Program-made: the position numbers and the translations under genes | The notes under the pieces: model-generated | Told to the model about the DNA's origin: nothing | What the model saw: the letters and a program-made list of their open reading frames with translations, nothing else | The model's database searches: none | Assembly (NCBI GenBank): GCA_014706295.1 | Contig: JACSVZ010000001.1 | Location: 80,288,237 to 80,352,236, forward strand | From: Lycocorax pyrrhopterus obiensis | Lineage: Eukaryota; Chordata; Aves; Passeriformes; Paradisaeidae | Direction: 5' to 3' | Length of the DNA stretch: 64,000 nt | In this document: piece by piece, positions 53,301-62,980 of the stretch | How the letters are laid out: the number at the start of each line of letters is the position of its first letter | How positions within the stretch are numbered: the stretch's first letter is position 1

Positions 53301-56300
53301 AGCTGGATTTTTTGAAATGGACATTGTGTATTCTTGCAAGGAAAATATATATATTTGCCTTTGGTCAGGCAGTATCAGCAGTGCAGATAAATGGACACTC
53401 ATTGCAGTTTCATTATCGAATCAGGACTTCCATGAGTCTGTGCAACTTCAGGTGTTTAAGGAAAAAGGGTCATTGAAGACAGGAGAGGTTTTTGGATGGG
53501 GTTGCTGACAGTTTTGTTGACTTTCTTCCCTCTTTAGCATTTGCTCGTTTCAGTTGAGGAGTCTATGTCTATTGGGCCTTTATTCTTCGCTGAGGATTTA
53601 CTGTAGCAGATGTTGTCCAAGCTTCTTCCTACACAGTTATGTTTTGATTGTTTAATGAGGCAAAGAGGAGATAAAGCACTTCTGCAATTCTTGGATTAAC
53701 TGACTTTTCAAGGTGCTAACAGTGGACATATGGCAACTGTTCTGTCAATGCATGTGGAAGCGAGCCATGATTTTAACATCAGGGTCAAATGCAGTCAGCT
53801 ATGCAGTAGTCAACTTCTGCAGAGGTAGTTACACAATCAAGCCACCTGTTTATTCAGGAGGGAAAGATTGATTCCTGATAGAGAACTGGCACGTGCTTAG
53901 CGATATGTTTTGGAGCTCTTTGAAGATGCTTAGTTACTAGAGCTTCTGGCAGAATTTCACCCTGCTGCACTGTAGAGCTCTCTGCTTTCACATAATCTTC
54001 AGCTGATGTTTACAAGTGGAGTGTTGCGTTGCTTTCTGGTGCTCATACTCCAGCTTACAGGACAGAGCCGGTGTGATTCCTGACACAAGGGCTGCTCAGT
54101 ACAATCCTGCTGTCAAGGATCCATTTTTTTGTTTCTTATGCCAACGCAGTGACTTTGCTAGTGATGTTCATCTTCCTGACTTAAGATACCTAGCCTCCCT
54201 CAGAAGTCAACAGAGAGAAAAGCAAATCTCCAGACAGAAGTGTAGCCCATCTCTTCCCGTTTTGTAGAAGTACATTAGATGTCTGGTAAAGGCTGACATT
54301 TAATGGGCTCAATGAAAGCAATGTATCCCATAAGCAGATGAGAATTGACATGTTTCTTTCCTTTGTACCTCTCTTCTCCTTTGCATAACTTCTAAAATTG
54401 TCATCTAGTCCTGTAGTAGAGTGGTAGTTGGAAGTCGGCGTTAACTCATGTTCTTGCCTAAAGCAAAGCATTTTGCTGTTTTATTCACAGCATTTGATGA
54501 TGAAATAGTTTCTACAGACGTCTCCCGTTATATTGAAGATCCTGGGTTTGGGTACAAAGACTTTGCAAGGCGAGGAGAAGACCATCTGCCAACATTCAGA
54601 GCTCAGGTATCATCTCTTTAAAGCACATTCACTCAAAGAATGTTTATATATCTCACTACAGAGCATAAAGTGGTTATAGTGAGGCATGTTTGGTGCATGC
54701 TCCTTTTCTTGTCCTGGTTCATTAAATAACTCACAACCTTCCATAAACCTCCCTGAGATGGAGTCTTTTGCTATTTGTCAATCACTGGCAAGGTAATACT
54801 TGGCTTTCCATCTTACTTCAGTTATTAGCAGTATTAATGTTTGAACACGGTAAAGCATATCTGAAATAAAAGTGAAAGGCAGAAAAGCAAGAATTTATTT
54901 CCCATCCCTCCAGATGTTGTAGAAAAAAAATCCACTGGAGCAACTCTTTATTCCTGTCATTTTACCAAGTACTCTCTGTCCAGTGGCTGTCAATACGTGG
55001 ATACATTTAGGTCTGTGAAAATGATTTGGGAGTATTGTTCTCATATGTGCACCAAACCTCTGGACTTGGAATGCTGGGAAAGAAAAGGAATTCCTAAATA
55101 TGATTACTGAAGTTTTTGCTATATTTTAATACATTTTTCTCAGTGCTGTTGAAAGAACAGAATATGCATTTTACCTGTACATCGTCTTATATATTGACTT
55201 CCTTTGCCATGACCAGAACCATGAACTTCATGTTATGTATAACAGGAGGGACATTCTAGGTGGTTCTGTTCTATCTTACAGAGTACATTAATAAGCAGCC
55301 TAGAAATAAATGGAAAGCAATGGAAGAAATCTTCAACCAAATCAGAGAACTTCATTTAAAATGACAGTGGGTGCAGGAAAACTCCATGGTCAGAAGATAT
55401 ATCTAAGACTGTAAAATAAAGAATCCATGATCACTCTCAGGAAATGTATTCAGCTGTATAGCAGTCTCTGCTGAACTGGATAATTTACTCTGTGGTCTTT
55501 ATATGAGCCTGAGGTTATTACTGCCAAAAAGAATGAGGCATAGTCAGTGCCTATAAATCAAATGATCTGCCTAACTACTTTAGGAGCAGCAGGCTCCCTT
55601 GGAAAAAAGCTCCAAAAGAAGTTGAAATTGGAACTAAAACATCTCTGCTCTTAAATAAACAGGACAGCTTCTGGCCTACATTCAAAGGAGTCACCTTGAT
55701 AATTTAACTTTATTATGTCCTACTCTTAACAGTTGGATGTATATACCCACAGCCTCCCAAATGCTCTGCTATTAATACTTAAATTGCAGTAGCATCCCAA
55801 ACACCTGCAATAAATCTAATTCTTATTCTGGTAAAACAAAACTACCTTTATCTCTATGGTTTTAAATTTATTAATAGAAAAAAAGGTATTCTATACACAG
55901 CAGAATGTCCTTAAGCTTGCTTTTGGTGGGGAGTTTCACTGATAATTTGCATCAATTGCTGTTAGTCAACAGCGCTTTCCCCTCTCTGGGCCTTCTGGCT
56001 TTCAGAGGCTTTTGTGATGTCCTGGACACCTTTCCAGGGCTGGATGGGTATGGCATATTTCTCACAAGCCTTACAGTCTTTTGTACTGGCAGCCAGAGGC
56101 TAGACGTGGTGTTGTGACATGTTTCAGATGTCATTGATGCCTCCGTGAGACAACGGAGCACTGTCCTGCTCTTCCCTGCTGCCCTACTCAGGGGGGCAGG
56201 ACAGTAGGCATGCTCCAAGGTGCCCAGGTGAGGACCCTGGCCTGGCAGTACCTTTGGAAAACAGCCAGACACAGGAAGGGCATGGAGATGATGCCCTCAA

Positions 56301-59300
56301 TTGTAAAGATGACATCATTGATGGGATGATTAAGCGCTTGACAAGGATGTGGGCACACTCTCACCTTCAGTGTGATGGCAGTGTGCAGCGCCCTTGCACC
56401 CTGCTCCGGAGCAGGATTGGTTCTTCCTGCTGTGCCACCACTCTGCAAAGATTTCCCATTCCTCATATGAGCAGCCAGGCTTTTATCTTGCAATCCAGGT
56501 GCTTGTCTAAGACCAAAGCAGCCTGGATTTTATCAGTTTTTTCAGGGATGGTTCAGCACTTTACCCAATGACTGTACATCCTGGCTGGAAGTAAAGACTC
56601 CATCTCTGCTTGGAGCTAAGCATCAAAGCCTCCAAGAGGAAAAAGTTTTTAAACTTACAGGCCAATCCCACATGGAATGATACTGGTCAGAGTGGCAAAG
56701 CAGAAGATTCCCTCAGCACTTCAGGAGAAGCTTGCGGTTTTTTCTCCTGTAGGCTAATGATATCCAGGATTGGGGTGTTGCAACATGGTACTCATTGTCA
56801 AGAATTCTGGGGGAATGGAGCAGGTGATGTGGATGAAGGATTCAAAATGCAAACTTTTGGAAGAGAATAAAGTCATAACTATCAGACAACAAAAACGTTG
56901 AGTTATAGAGATGACATAGGGAATTCACTTCATTTGTGCTTTTATATATTTCCTTCTCTTCCTGCAGGACTATACTTGGGAAAATCATGGCTTTTCCCTT
57001 GTAAACAGGCTTTATTCTGATATTGGACATCTCCTGGATGAGAAGTTTCGGATGGTGTATAACCTCACATATAACACTATGGCAACACATGAAGATGTTG
57101 ATACAACTACACTAAGAAGAGCTTTATTTAACTATGTCCACTGTATGTATGGAATCAGGTATGGACAAAAATTCACTGGCTTAGGAGTACATTTTAAAAC
57201 TATGTGAACAGAAAAATAAACTATATGTAAAGCATGATTTTAGACTCTGGGTGTTTAAAGTGGAGATGGTACCTCTGTCTGGAAGTTAGAGTGGTTTTGC
57301 TGGCATGTCAGTATAACTTTTCCTTGCAGTGCAGAAAATGAGTCAGGATGGAAATTTTTACAGAAATGTCTTCTCTGAAGCCAGCCTGTATCCTTCATTC
57401 AGGAAAGACAACATCCCTAAGCAAGTTCACAGACAACATCAAGTTGGGCTGGAGTGTTGATTTGCTGGAAGGAGGTAGGAAGGCCCTACAGAGGGCTCTG
57501 GACAGGCTGGATCAATGGGCCGAGGCCAATTGTATGAGGTTCAGTGATGCCAAGTGCTGGGTTTTGCACTTGAGGCACAACAACCCCAGGCAGCACTACA
57601 GGCTGGGGGCAGTGGCTGGGAAGTTGCTCAGTGAAAAAGGCCCTGGGGGTGCTGGACAACACCAGCTGAACATGAGCCAGCGTGTGCCCAGGTGGCCAAG
57701 GCCAGTGGCACCCTGGCTTGTTGTATCAGCCATAGTGTGGCCAGCAGGACCAGGGCAGTGATTGTCCCCCTGTACTCGGCACTGATGAGGGCACACCTCC
57801 AATCCTGTGTTCAGTTCTGGGCCCCTCACTACAGGAAAGACATTGAGGGGCTGGAGCGTGTCCAGAGAAGGGCAACAGAGCTGGGGAAGGGTCTGGAGCA
57901 CAAGTTCTGAGAGGAGCAGCTGAGGGAGCTGTTGGTGTTTAGTCTGGACGCTCAGGGGGCACCTTATCACTGTCTACAACAACCTGAGAGTAGATTGTAG
58001 CCAGCTAGGGGTCAGCCTCTTCTCCCAGGTAACAAGTGACAGGATGAGGACAAATGGCTTCAGGTTGCACCAGGGGAGGTTTAGTGTGGATATTAGGAAA
58101 AATTTCTTTGCAGAAGGGTTTGTAAAGTGTTGGAACAGCCCACAGAAGTGGTGGAGTCACCATCCCTGGAAGTATTCAAAAAACATGTGGATAGGACACG
58201 TAGTTTAATAGTGAACATGGTGGTGGTTCAGGGTTAACCATTGGGTTTGATGATCTTATAGGTCTTTTCCAACCTTAGCAATTCTGTGATCCTACTAAGC
58301 CTTTCATATCCTCTCTTAACATGTGGGTTTTGGTCATGTACGATACATGTTCCAGTTCCCAGGCTTCAGAACATAATGCTGCAAAAGACAACGCTTTTAG
58401 AAACTTAGATCAAACAGAATGATTGCTTGTGTTATGTAGGTATGATGACTATGACTATGGAGAAGTTAACCAGCTACTTGAACGCAGCCTGAAGGTTTAC
58501 ATAAAGACAGTGACCTGCTACCCAGAGAGAACTACCAAGCGCATGTACGATAGTTACTGGCGTCAGTTCAAGCACTCGGAGAAGGTATGTGTTCCAAAGC
58601 CAAAGTGGCTTCACAGAGACCCCTGTGCTGCTGGAAAATTAAAATATGGGGACACCTAAAATGGCAGTATCTGTCAAATGAACTGTTCTGAATCAGAGAA
58701 AAACAAATGAGATTCATACCTTGAGCGTCAGACACCAATTTGACAAAAATACTTCTTAGTCTGCTGGAAGTATTTTACTACTACTACTACTATTATTATT
58801 AATATTATTATTACTACTGCTATTATTATTATTTTGAGTGACTTCTCCATAAAACTGAATGGACAACTGCAAGAGAAAAGTGGATAAACTTGAGAATGCA
58901 GAAGTGGTCAACTATGCCAACACTTGGGATTTGGAGATCAATAAATACCTAAACTCATATATATATATATAATATATATATATATGTATAATCTTTATGG
59001 TGTTTTTCAGCAATAAAAATGTCAACATGCCTTCAGATATCACATTAAATGCTTCCTGATAAGGGTTCAGTGCATGTGTGCCTGCTAGCCTATCTGGCAT
59101 GGAAACTGTTCGCTATTCTGTGCTCCTATATAATGGTCACAGGTAGTAGTAAAGAAAACCAAACATAATTCAGAAAGAACTAATGCCATTAGGATACGAA
59201 AAAAGGTTTAAAGGGGACTTCTCAGACGGAAGATTGCTTAAAGCAGCAGTTGAGGCTAGCTCATTGCAGTCCTGGGATGCTGTCCATATTGGCATCACTA

Positions 59301-59548
59301 CACAGCTGTCTCTAGAGGAACTGTAGTCCTGCAGCAGGGTACAGGGAGAAGAGACAGTTTTCTTGCAGCAATACTTTACTAAAGGTCAGAAATTTCAGCC
59401 TGGGTGAATAAACCACGTTGCATTCAGAGGTGAGCTAAATGGCTGATGTAATTTTTCACAGGTTCATGTCAATCTACTTCTAATGGAAGCTCGGATGCAA
59501 GCTGAACTTCTGTATGCCCTTCGTGCCATAACTCGTCACTTAACCTGA
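23226..59548 (+). CDS. SESN3: Sestrin-3, complete 10-exon coding region
   Basis: The coding parts are 23226-23327, 46554-46619, 48954-49151, 49834-50016, 50400-50636, 52167-52314, 54491-54606, 56968-57158, 58440-58584 and 59462-59548. All introns are GT-AG, frames join without a stop, and the product is 490 residues; human SESN3 is about 492 by memory. Sestrins are cytosolic stress proteins that bind leucine and GATOR2 and restrain mTORC1. The N-terminal half is AhpD-like, with the relay C129, Y131 and H136. A charged linker follows at about 263-320. The C-terminal half carries the leucine pocket T384, T387, T396, L399, R400, W454 and E461, and the GATOR2-facing D416 and D417; all sit at a constant +10 offset from the SESN2 residues I remember. 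The start MNRLGSG and the CGNCRKV motif favour SESN3 over SESN1 or SESN2. No signal peptide or membrane segment is visible. The ATG context gccaccATGa is strong. Confidence 0.96.
23259..23282 (+). repeat. GCC/GCT trinucleotide run coding for eight alanines
   Basis: Codons 12-19 of SESN3 are seven GCC and one GCT, forming a near-pure triplet repeat that could vary in length. Confidence 0.85.
26480..27555 (+). mobile_element. Ancient CR1-like remnant in intron 1
   Basis: The stretch near 26675 (gcaaattgcaaagcatgtga, then ttcttttacatgtacat) resembles a CR1 ORF2 segment, as does aggtcatgctagactaat near 27150. The end near 27500 (gttactgggcaggagggacc, then tttgatctgacacg) resembles the old CR1 3' tail. 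The order is right for one sense copy of about 1.1 kb, but similarity is patchy, so this may be two or more insertions. Confidence 0.42.
28010..28175 (+). mobile_element. Ancient CR1-like fragment in intron 1
   Basis: The run ggctgagaggggatatgatc, then tctataaatac and tacatttaggctggaaaact, matches the tail order of old CR1 elements. The similarity is short and diverged. Confidence 0.45.
28299..28320. repeat. Poly-A run of 22
   Basis: An uninterrupted A run in intron 1. It follows no recognised retroposed gene; CR1 elements do not end in poly-A, so it is treated as a simple homopolymer. Confidence 0.8.
42651..42668. repeat. Poly-C run of 18
   Basis: Eighteen C residues follow tgattccccg in intron 1. 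The complement is a long G run. The length is prone to sequencing error. Confidence 0.85.
45570..45810 (+). mobile_element. Degraded CR1 fragment near the end of intron 1
   Basis: The run attcaggttagacattaggaa, then ctagtccctgaaataaatga, a gap with acctccaggag, ggtcaggaatc and ttggtcctgcccctg, follows the order of an old CR1 tail. Edges are uncertain, and no coding capacity remains. Confidence 0.6.
46554..46619 (+). CDS. SESN3: SESN3 coding exon 2 (residues 35-56)
   Basis: This short 66-base exon encodes [20 protein letters not shown] followed by Asn-Glu. The [10 protein letters not shown] core is a sestrin signature that links the N-terminal tail to the first helical domain. The acceptor is tgttttgcag and the donor is GAA|GTAAGT, close to consensus. 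Both boundaries are phase 0, so skipping it would preserve the frame and remove 22 residues. Confidence 0.93.
46620..48953 (+). other. SESN3: SESN3 intron 2
   Basis: A GTAAGT...AG intron of 2.3 kb. I see no gene or recognisable repeat. Confidence 0.85.
48954..49151 (+). CDS. SESN3: SESN3 coding exon 3 (residues 57-122)
   Basis: The exon encodes the first part of the helical N-terminal domain, including [17 protein letters not shown], the [20 protein letters not shown] stretch and [11 protein letters not shown]. These are near-identical to remembered human SESN3. The acceptor is cttattttcaag and the donor is ATG|GTACGT. Both ends are phase 0. The frame happens to stay open upstream into intron 2, but that sequence is not sestrin-like. 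Confidence 0.95.
49152..49833 (+). other. SESN3: SESN3 intron 3
   Basis: A 682-base intron, from GTACGT to ttccag. It holds the degraded CR1 3' end at about 49440-49645. Confidence 0.88.
49440..49645 (+). mobile_element. Degraded CR1 3' end in SESN3 intron 3
   Basis: The segment aattccaggtagacactagg resembles the CR1 block before the 3' end, and ggacaaggctccgagcaaca followed by ttgcttccaacctaaattat matches the 3' end consensus I know. The terminal repeat is lost. Divergence suggests an older copy than those at 57405 and 62963. Confidence 0.7.
49834..50016 (+). CDS. SESN3: SESN3 coding exon 4, AhpD-like relay (residues 123-183)
   Basis: The exon opens [14 protein letters not shown], which holds C129, Y131 and H136. 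The C-x-Y-x4-H spacing equals that of the SESN2 relay (Cys125, Tyr127, His132, from memory), linked to alkylhydroperoxide reductase-like activity. It continues through [11 protein letters not shown] and [13 protein letters not shown]. The acceptor is ttaattattccag and the donor is CAG|GTACCT; both ends are phase 0. Confidence 0.95.
50017..50399 (+). other. SESN3: SESN3 intron 4
   Basis: A 383-base intron, GTACCT to ttcag, with no repeat seen. Confidence 0.88.
50400..50636 (+). CDS. SESN3: SESN3 coding exon 5 (residues 184-262)
   Basis: The exon encodes helices of the N-terminal domain, including [33 protein letters not shown] and [19 protein letters not shown]. The acceptor is ttctcatttcag. 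The donor GGG|GTTAGT has T at +3, weaker than the other donors of the gene. Both ends are phase 0. The preceding intron 4 is only 383 bases. Confidence 0.94.
51010..51040. repeat. TAG/TAA trinucleotide repeat
   Basis: Several AGT units followed by AAT units in SESN3 intron 5. Confidence 0.8.
51167..51213. repeat. Two near-identical 18-mers 29 bases apart
   Basis: GATTACTAGTTAATTAAC (51167-51184) and GATTACTGGTTAATTAAC (51196-51213) differ at one base. Each ends in the palindrome GTTAATTAAC, which contains TTAATTAA. Confidence 0.75.
52167..52314 (+). CDS. SESN3: SESN3 coding exon 6, charged linker (residues 263-311)
   Basis: The exon encodes [20 protein letters not shown], then a Glu/Asp/Lys-rich stretch with [20 protein letters not shown] and a hydrophobic LLVISG end. 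This matches the charged linker helix between the two sestrin domains. The acceptor is gtttttgcag and the donor is GGAG|GTATTT. The last base is the first base of codon 312, so the exon ends in phase 1. Confidence 0.93.
52315..54490 (+). other. SESN3: SESN3 intron 6
   Basis: A 2.2-kb intron ending in the tandem acceptors at 54463 and 54490. No repeat family is recognised. Confidence 0.85.
54491..54606 (+). CDS. SESN3: SESN3 coding exon 7 (residues 312-350)
   Basis: The first two bases complete codon 312 (GCA, Ala); the exon then reads [20 protein letters not shown] and continues to LPTFRAQ. The acceptor gctgttttattcacag has an excellent pyrimidine tract. A second AG at 54462-54463 would start the exon at 54464 in the same frame and add nine codons. 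The donor is CAG|GTATCA. Confidence 0.92.
54607..56967 (+). other. SESN3: SESN3 intron 7
   Basis: A 2.4-kb intron. Most is AT-rich, but about 55930-56600 is a GC-richer block of unknown origin. Confidence 0.85.
56968..57158 (+). CDS. SESN3: SESN3 coding exon 8, leucine pocket (residues 351-413)
   Basis: The exon encodes [20 protein letters not shown], then [21 protein letters not shown]384, T387, T396, L399 and R400 align with the leucine-binding residues of SESN2 (T374, T377, T386, L389, R390 by memory). The acceptor is cttcctgcag. The donor ATCAG|GTATGG splits the Arg414 codon after two bases. Confidence 0.95.
57159..58439 (+). other. SESN3: SESN3 intron 8
   Basis: A 1.3-kb intron, about 0.9 kb of which is a CR1 copy (57405-58293). 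Without it the intron would be about 0.4 kb. Confidence 0.85.
57405..58293 (+). mobile_element. CR1 LINE fragment in SESN3 intron 8
   Basis: The sequence encodes a decayed end of the CR1 reverse transcriptase: [42 protein letters not shown] frameshift follows, then fragments such as [20 protein letters not shown]. It runs through the conserved 3' region, with ggtcttttccaaccttagca near 58261-58280, and ends with ATTCTGTGAT at 58281-58290. It is about 0.9 kb, sense to SESN3, and non-functional. Confidence 0.92.
58440..58584 (+). CDS. SESN3: SESN3 coding exon 9 (residues 414-462)
   Basis: The first base completes Arg414; the exon continues [20 protein letters not shown] and [21 protein letters not shown]416 and D417 match the Asp pair that SESN2 needs for GATOR2 binding. 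W454 and E461 match the leucine-pocket W444 and E451 of SESN2. The acceptor is ttgtgttatgtag and the donor is AAG|GTATGT. Confidence 0.95.
58776..58833. repeat. ACT/ATT trinucleotide microsatellite
   Basis: Runs of ACT, then ATT with interruptions, then ACT and ATT again. It lies in SESN3 intron 9. Confidence 0.85.
58957..58985. repeat. AT dinucleotide repeat
   Basis: An (AT)n tract with one phase break, ending before tgtataatc. It lies in SESN3 intron 9 and is likely length-variable. Confidence 0.85.
59462..59548 (+). CDS. SESN3: SESN3 coding exon 10 and stop (residues 463-490)
   Basis: The exon encodes [20 protein letters not shown] followed by RAITRHLT and TGA at 59546-59548. This is the canonical sestrin C-terminus; RHLT at the end, rather than RYMT, is typical of SESN3 as I remember it. 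The acceptor is atttttcacag. Confidence 0.95.
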   Translation, partial: VHVNLLLMEARMQAELLYALRAITRHLT

Positions 59549-62500
59549 AGCACTCGCTGGCCAGGAGTACAGGAGCTTTTACTGAGTATGTAAAGACCTT
59601 TTGAAATAGATACACACCAGAAGCTGTTTGTGATGTAGCATCAGGTTATTCAATTCTCTAGTGTCAAAGTTTAGCCGTGCTTCTTGGCGGCTGTAATGTG
59701 CAATGACGTGTTTTATTTTCTTGATGCTTAACATTACTAATGATAACAAAAGTAACACTGAGGAGCACTACTCTGCATTGTTTCCGGCTGGATTTCTGCG
59801 CACTGGTCAGGATCCTGAAACTGGTTTTATTATATCCAATCCTAGCGCTTTGTTCTTTAAGCACTGGAGTGAAGTGCTTAGAGACTTCTTTTTCCAAGCA
59901 ATCATTTTTCAGATTAGTGGAGACCAGCAGAAGATCAGTTCTGCCTGTCCCGAGAATGTACCACCACATCGTGACTCATGACAGAGGCGCGCAGGCTGTG
60001 CTGCATTGAATTGCCCACTGGATTCTCCTGTGTGTCCTGGAGACTGCTGCCAGTCATTGTCTTACTACAGCAATTGGAGGTGATGCAAGATGTGGATGCA
60101 AACATCGAGCACACTTTAATGTGAAATTAATCTTGATAAATCCTACAGCATGCTACTGAAGTGCGAAATTCATCCGCTTTGTCGAGCCCCTTCACAAAGA
60201 GAAGAGGCCTCACGATTTGCCATTTCAGCCACACTTACTGTGTTTCAATCATGCATAGTCTTGTTTTACTGACAGTCACCCTCAGTTGTCCTGACAATAT
60301 CCATGCTCATCACGTGTTGCAATTTGTTTAGTTGGCACCTACAAAATTAATACACAGGCTGACCAAAAATAGGGTTGTGGGGTTTTTTGCACTCTCTTCT
60401 TTATCAATGTTTTAACTAAGGAAAGTAAAGGAAGGCTAGTATATCTACTCTTTCATATTGGATGTATAGAAATTAATTTCCCATAACTTTTTCATAGCAT
60501 GAAATTGTAATTTTCAAAGTTTAAAAAGTTTCTATGCATTAGTGTGAGTGAACAAAACAAAAAGTGCAATATTTAAAAACAAAGCAAGCTTTTTTCCCTG
60601 ACATGCCACTGCTAAAGTGTCCTTCTTATATAGCCATAAAGAAATTTTAAAACCAAATTTCTTTATTGTCTAAGGCCTAGCAGTTTTGTTTTAGCTTTTA
60701 CGGCTTAAGACAACCTGATACTGAGATGCCAAAGCATCCCCAAAACAAAGCATTTTTGGACAACCAGTAATATTGGGGAAGGGAAGAAATAAGCTGCCAA
60801 AAATGTCACACTTTTGTGCTGTTTTCTGTTGCTTTTGACTAATTTTTGAGAGCACAAAATGTTGATATTTATAGCTTTATTTTGTATTGCATTTAATGAA
60901 CCAGTGAAGTGCCTAAAGAGATGCTTAAACTTACCCAGTAGAACACAAGTTAACTGCTTCAACTTTTGTCTGTCGGTTTGGACTTTTCATATTTCTTTTG
61001 AGGAGGGTGACCTTTATTTCTGTGGTATACATTCAGAACTAACTGGACAGGTTTATTTTTAATGTTCTGTTGGATTGTAGAAGTTAATGCAGGACCTTTT
61101 TTTTCATTGGTGATTGCAGAATAGTTAGAAAAAATACTACCAGTCATATTTTGACACTTTTCATTTACAAAACCATGGACCAGTACTCTACTAAAGTTAG
61201 TTTTCTCTTTTCTTCCCTTTTCCTGATCCTTGCTTTGACTTTGCATGTTGGTTTTTCTGCTTTATCTGTCTGTTCCAGATTGGAAAGCCCAATGATTGTA
61301 CACTTTTCTGCACTTTCAGACTGCAGACTCTGCATGTGAAAACCTTTTGAGGAAGAAATCAGTAATTATTTTTTTAAATGTCATGTTGGCTATTTAGAAA
61401 ACTACCCAACAGACAGCACTGGTCTGTCTTCTAGAGAGCATTGGGTAGAACATCAGATTTATTTATCTTGTATAGCTAACTGCAAAGATTTCTCAGAAAT
61501 ATTGAGATGCTCATATGTATGAACTTAGATTTACTTTCCAAATTGTTATGATCCTTTTTCCCCCCTTTGTGATTGTAGTGGCCATACCTAATGGCTTTTG
61601 TGCATAAAACAGTTCTGCTGAGAGAAGTTTTCATGCAATACTTTTGTTTTTTTCAAGTGATGGGAACTGTTCAGTACTACTTTAAATTTCTTTGCATCGA
61701 AAAGTCAAGTAGTTCTCAAGAAGCACAGCTGAGCTCTGGAAAGGAGATGAAACTAGATTTGGGTAACTGATATGATGGCTTCGTTTCCCCTCAGAAATGC
61801 AAAGACTTCTGGAGTAGGTTGAGTTTTACATTTGGAAACATGAGTGCCTTTACTTCTTTCCTTATGAAATATACTTGCCAGCTCAAATGCCTTCGTGAGC
61901 AAAGTACATGAGCAGATTTGAAATACAGAAACCATAAATGGATTGCTTCATAAAACTTGTAGTAAACCAGTGTTTTGTTTTGGTTTTTTTAAGTGCCATA
62001 TCAAGTCCCATATGGCCTGCAAGACATTCCATCGTAGGAAATGTCGTTGTACAACTAGTTTGCTATTTCTCTCTTTTTTTTTTTTCTTTAACATTAAATG
62101 CAAACTTGAAACATCTGGAAATGTTTTCCACGTGGCATTTTTTTTCAAAGTATTGCATTTACAGTGCAACAATTTATAGCCTAGTTTTTATACACAAATT
62201 TGGGATTTTTAATAGATATTTGTTCAGAATAGGTGTTTAAAGTCAGACAATGCTACCACACACTTTATGCACGCTTTAGGTTCACTCTGTGCCAAATTTT
62301 AATGTGCAAGTGTTCTTTGATTTTTTTTGCATTCTTAAAGCACTCATGAATGTGAATCTTCACACTTTGTTCATTAATATTTTTCTTAAGAGTACCATAA
62401 TCATCAGAAGTGTAGATTCTCTCCCTCTGTGTTCCTTCGTTGGAATTGGTAATTACCAGCATTCATGTTAGTCTACAAAATCCCAGCCGTGACCAACATG

Positions 62501-62980
62501 AAAACAAAGCATACAGTCTCCTGTCTACTGAAGAGAAAGCTTGGTAGGTACAAATTAACCAGCTAGCACAGGGAACACTGTGAGTAGGGAACAGAGCTTT
62601 TGAGCATGAACAGCTTCTTATCATTGCAGAGTCACTTAAAATGTGTGTTGCGATAGAGTATGTCCTTGCTGAGATCGCTCTGTTTTTTTTGGTAATGAAG
62701 AGAAGTGAAAAACGTGCCAACTGGAGAAAGCATTTGCATTGCCCAGAACACTCTACCCACAGCTGAACTTCATGACAGTGTCATCATACAAGAACAGAAA
62801 TAATTGTTAAAACAGAAATAATAATTTTAAGTTTGGATGCAGTTATAGCTACTACAGCTAGTGCTGTGGTATCCTATGAGAATTTTGATGAGATGGATTT
62901 ATTTTCGTCAAGGCTGAATTGAAACATATGTCCTTTGTCCTAAAGCCTTCATTAAAATGAAAATCACAGAATCACAGAAT
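59549..62980 (+). other. SESN3: SESN3 3' UTR (minimum extent)
   Basis: AT-rich non-coding sequence follows the stop codon with no new gene. The first poly(A)-like hexamers are ATTAAA at 62093-62098 and 62951-62956; AATAAA appears only at 63930-63935 and 63940-63945. SESN3 is known for a long 3' UTR, so the transcript may extend to or beyond the window edge. The stated end assumes use of the 62951 signal. Confidence 0.55.
62951..62956 (+). other. Candidate poly(A) signal ATTAAA
   Basis: This is the commonest variant hexamer. It sits seven bases before an antisense CR1 copy, so cleavage 10-30 bases downstream would fall inside the repeat. It competes with AATAAA at 63930. Confidence 0.35.

Larger units (their letters stand above)
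58585..59461 (+). other. SESN3: SESN3 intron 9
   Basis: An 877-base intron carrying an ACT/ATT repeat (about 58776-58833) and an AT repeat (about 58957-58985). Confidence 0.85.

Noticed and set aside
57348..57761. 137-codon open frame with reverse-transcriptase similarity
   Set aside because: It is the decayed coding part of a CR1 element, frameshifted near 57630, not a host gene.
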